Positions 60,615 through 64,000 of a stretch of DNA of 64,000 bases are shown in pieces. The notes beneath the pieces were generated by a model. The model had not been told where the DNA came from. It saw only the letters and a list, made by a program, of their open reading frames with translations, and did no database searches. The translations under genes and the position numbers were made by a program. This DNA is from Carnobacterium viridans (GTDB lineage Bacteria; Bacillota; Bacilli; Lactobacillales; Carnobacteriaceae), in assembly GCF_900102725.1 (NCBI RefSeq), contig NZ_FNJW01000008.1, positions 868,001-932,000 on the forward strand, read 5' to 3'. How positions within the stretch are numbered: the first letter of the stretch is position 1; each line of letters opens with the position of its first letter.

Positions 60615-60926
60615 TTGAATTTTAAAGAGTTCGAAGAGTATTTAGACGCTAATTTAGGAAGTAAAAGTATCTTTTTCGAAAAAGCTATGGATGATCAACT
60701 TAGACGTAACAGCAGAAGACCCCCCGCAAAAAGATGGAATGAAGCAAAATTAGAACGTGCTGTTAATAGAATGTGGACAGATATCGTTAGAAGTATCTAT
60801 GATAAATTCAAAACCACGATTAATACTAAATCATCTGATCCTTATCAAGCTTGGATCGAATTTTTTGAAAAGAATGAAGCTTTAGAAAATTTAGATGAAA
60901 TGATGAATGATTTAGAATTTGAATAA
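60615..60926 (+). CDS. Hypothetical host protein
   Basis: A 103-residue soluble helical protein from a TTG start (AAAGGTGATATAA leader). It has a basic RRNSRRPPAKRWNEAKLERA segment and an acidic C-terminus. No family recognised. Single gene ending at a strong terminator. Confidence 0.65.
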   Translation: MNFKEFEEYLDANLGSKSIFFEKAMDDQLRRNSRRPPAKRWNEAKLERAVNRMWTDIVRSIYDKFKTTINTKSSDPYQAWIEFFEKNEALENLDEMMNDLEFE

Positions 60927-60951
60927 TTTGACGGAATTACAATCTACTCAC

Positions 60952-60985
60952 AAAAAAAGTTCTGACAAATGTCAGAACTTTTTTT
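60952..60985. terminator. Bidirectional intrinsic terminator
   Basis: A7-GTTCTGAC, AAAT loop, GTCAGAAC-T7: a perfect stem serving the small gene and groEL from opposite sides. Confidence 0.9.
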
Positions 60986-61020
60986 GCTCTACTTTTTAAT
61001 TGAGTCTCAAGATAACGAGC

Positions 61021-62667
<1,647 letters not shown>

Positions 62668-62694
62668 TTAGTTTGTTCATTTTTTAAGTTATCT

Positions 62695-62979
62695 TTAATC
62701 TATGACTGCAACGATATCGTGTTCTTTTACCACTAAATACTCTTTACCGTCGTATTTCACTTCTGTTCCAGCGTATTTTTCAAATAAAACAGTATCGCCT
62801 ACTTTAACAGACACTGCTACTGTTGAGCCGTTTTCTAAAACACGCCCTTCTCCAACAGCTATTACAGAACCCGTTTGAGGTTTTTCTTGAGCGGAACCCG
62901 GTAAAACAATCCCGCTGATTGTTTTTTCTTCTTCTTTAGCAACTTCAATGATGACACGATCTCCTAATGGTTTTAACAC
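62695..62979 (-). CDS. groES: Co-chaperonin GroES
   Basis: 94 residues ([20 protein letters not shown]), with the mobile loop ([19 protein letters not shown]) and roof segment. First gene of the groESL operon under CIRCE control. Confidence 0.98.
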   Translation of the reverse strand: MLKPLGDRVIIEVAKEEEKTISGIVLPGSAQEKPQTGSVIAVGEGRVLENGSTVAVSVKVGDTVLFEKYAGTEVKYDGKEYLVVKEHDIVAVID

Positions 62980-63012
62980 GTAAATCCCTCCATCTAAATT
63001 ATTTCTTCATTT

Positions 63013-63039
63013 TTAGCACTCAAACATATCAAGTGCTAA
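63013..63039. promoter_or_regulatory. CIRCE element (HrcA operator) of groESL
   Basis: TTAGCACTC-N9-AAGTGCTAA; one arm differs by one base from the perfect GAGTGCTAA. On the minus strand it follows a promoter: -35 TTGCAA (63073-63078) and -10 TATTAT (63051-63056). HrcA repression under non-stress conditions is established for this motif. The stretch 62980-63327 holds nothing else clear. Confidence 0.93.
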
Positions 63040-63327
63040 ACTACTTCTTTATAATAACAAATATAAAAAAGATTGCAAGAATTTTCATCTTGATTTTTAT
63101 TCCTTTTCAAATAAGGATTGTTTTATTGAAAAGGGTTCGGTACTGTCTATTGTTATACCCCTTTTTGGACCTTTTATGTTATACTGAAAAATGAAGTTAT
63201 TTTCAGTTTACCTAGCATAGAGTTGGCTTCTTTAGGAGAATTTTTTTCTATTGGATACTCTGACTGCTATTTACTAAACTGTATATAACGAACGTACGCT
63301 ATCTCGAAAAAAGAAGGTCTTAATCAT

Positions 63328-63978
63328 ATGAAGAAACTTACGAGTCACACATCGATTTTAATTATTTTATTTTATTTAATTGCTCAATTCTTACCGGCCA
63401 TCATTATTTCTCTAGCTCCAACAAATTTCCAGACTGAAGCTTCCGTTTATGGGACAATTTTTAGTTTTACTTTAGGCGCAATAGTTATGCTCTTATTGAA
63501 TCGAAAATCGACCATCCGAAATTCGTTGACCTTAAGTCCATCATTACCTAGAAAGAGTGTTCTTTATTGGGGTATTGCCGGAATCCCTTTGGTGCTTTTG
63601 GCTCAATACATGGCAAACTTAATTGAAACTTTACTTTTGGGGATTCCAATAGATTCTGTTAATACTCAAAATATACTTGTTTTCGTTGACAATTATCCAA
63701 TTTATATAATTGTCGTCTCTATTATGGGACCAATCATGGAAGAATTTGTCTTCAGAAAAGTTATTTTTGGTTTTTTATATGATCTTACTGGTGGAATAGG
63801 TGCTGCAGTGATCAGTTCTCTTATCTTTGCTTTTATGCATTTTGATGGACACATTTTATTGTACTCTGCTATGGCTTTTGTCTTTTGTTTTCTATATAGT
63901 AAAACTAAAAATATTGCCACTCCCATTATCACCCATATTATTATGAACACAGTAGTTATAGTAGTAAATTTTTTATAA
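63328..63978 (+). CDS. CPBP family intramembrane metalloprotease
   Basis: A 216-residue membrane protein of the CAAX/bacteriocin-processing (Abi) family with about six hydrophobic segments. Catalytic motifs: Glu138-Glu139-x3-Arg143 (EEFVFR), FAFMH with His171, and His203-x3-Asn207 (HIIMN). Such proteins process peptides or give bacteriocin self-immunity in Lactobacillales; no bacteriocin gene is seen here. Confidence 0.88.
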   Translation: MKKLTSHTSILIILFYLIAQFLPAIIISLAPTNFQTEASVYGTIFSFTLGAIVMLLLNRKSTIRNSLTLSPSLPRKSVLYWGIAGIPLVLLAQYMANLIETLLLGIPIDSVNTQNILVFVDNYPIYIIVVSIMGPIMEEFVFRKVIFGFLYDLTGGIGAAVISSLIFAFMHFDGHILLYSAMAFVFCFLYSKTKNIATPIITHIIMNTVVIVVNFL

Positions 63979-64000
63979 GTACGTGCTAAGTGTTAGAAAG

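Overview
The window reads as chromosome of a low-GC Lactobacillales bacterium carrying one integrated siphovirus-type prophage. Gene content points to Carnobacterium: a gcvT-gcvH-gcvPA-gcvPB operon, an Spx-like protein, an RclA/Har-like flavoprotein, a NanE/PTS/RpiR amino-sugar cluster, AT-rich intergenic DNA and CIRCE-controlled groESL. This genus call is an inference from gene content; no marker gene here proves it.

Left chromosomal part (1-19865): the glycine cleavage operon (gcvPB is cut by the window edge) is divergent from an Spx-family gene whose promoter contains a cre-like site. Next come an RclA/Har-type disulfide reductase, an RpiR regulator facing a nanE-PTS operon with two copies of a dyad operator, a YrhK-like membrane protein, an OppA-type lipoprotein, an M19 dipeptidase, an MFS permease and a nucleotide pyrophosphatase/phosphodiesterase. 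A gene-free stretch of about 0.8 kb (15932-16759) holds a cruciform-like element and a candidate structured RNA. It is followed by two glyoxalase-fold proteins, an acetyltransferase and an AEC transporter.

Prophage (19866-60299, about 40.4 kb): inserted in the 3' part of a tRNA-Leu(GAG) gene and flanked by 61-bp repeats with one mismatch. From the right end leftwards it has a tyrosine integrase; a lysogeny module read rightwards (CI/S24 repressor, then small membrane, lipoprotein and unknown genes); an early operon read leftwards (Cro-like protein, antirepressor, HTH proteins, DnaD-type initiator with embedded DNA repeats, RecU, NUMOD1 protein, SSB, HNHc protein, ArpU/RinA-type late activator); and a late operon (HNH nuclease, HTH-fused small terminase, TerL, portal, ClpP-like protease, HK97-type capsid, connectors, major tail protein, frameshifted gpG/gpGT, tape measure, Dit, tail endopeptidase/S74 protein, holin, amidase). 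Between the lysis genes and attL lies a rightward conversion region. Its first operon has a canonical promoter with a perfect LexA-type box inside the spacer. All major modules are present and open, so the prophage may be functional.

Right chromosomal part (60300-64000): the rest of the intact tRNA-Leu and its promoter, a small conserved-looking gene, groEL-groES with CIRCE, and a CPBP-family membrane protease.

Most unusual items: the SOS-box micro-operon at the left prophage end; two paralogous micro-membrane proteins 28 kb apart; an XRE-HTH/P27-like small terminase fusion; an origin-like array (3 x 30 bp plus 3 x 15 bp) inside the initiator gene; a third repressor operator inside cro; and a lysogeny cluster of unknown small genes with a truncated duplicate.
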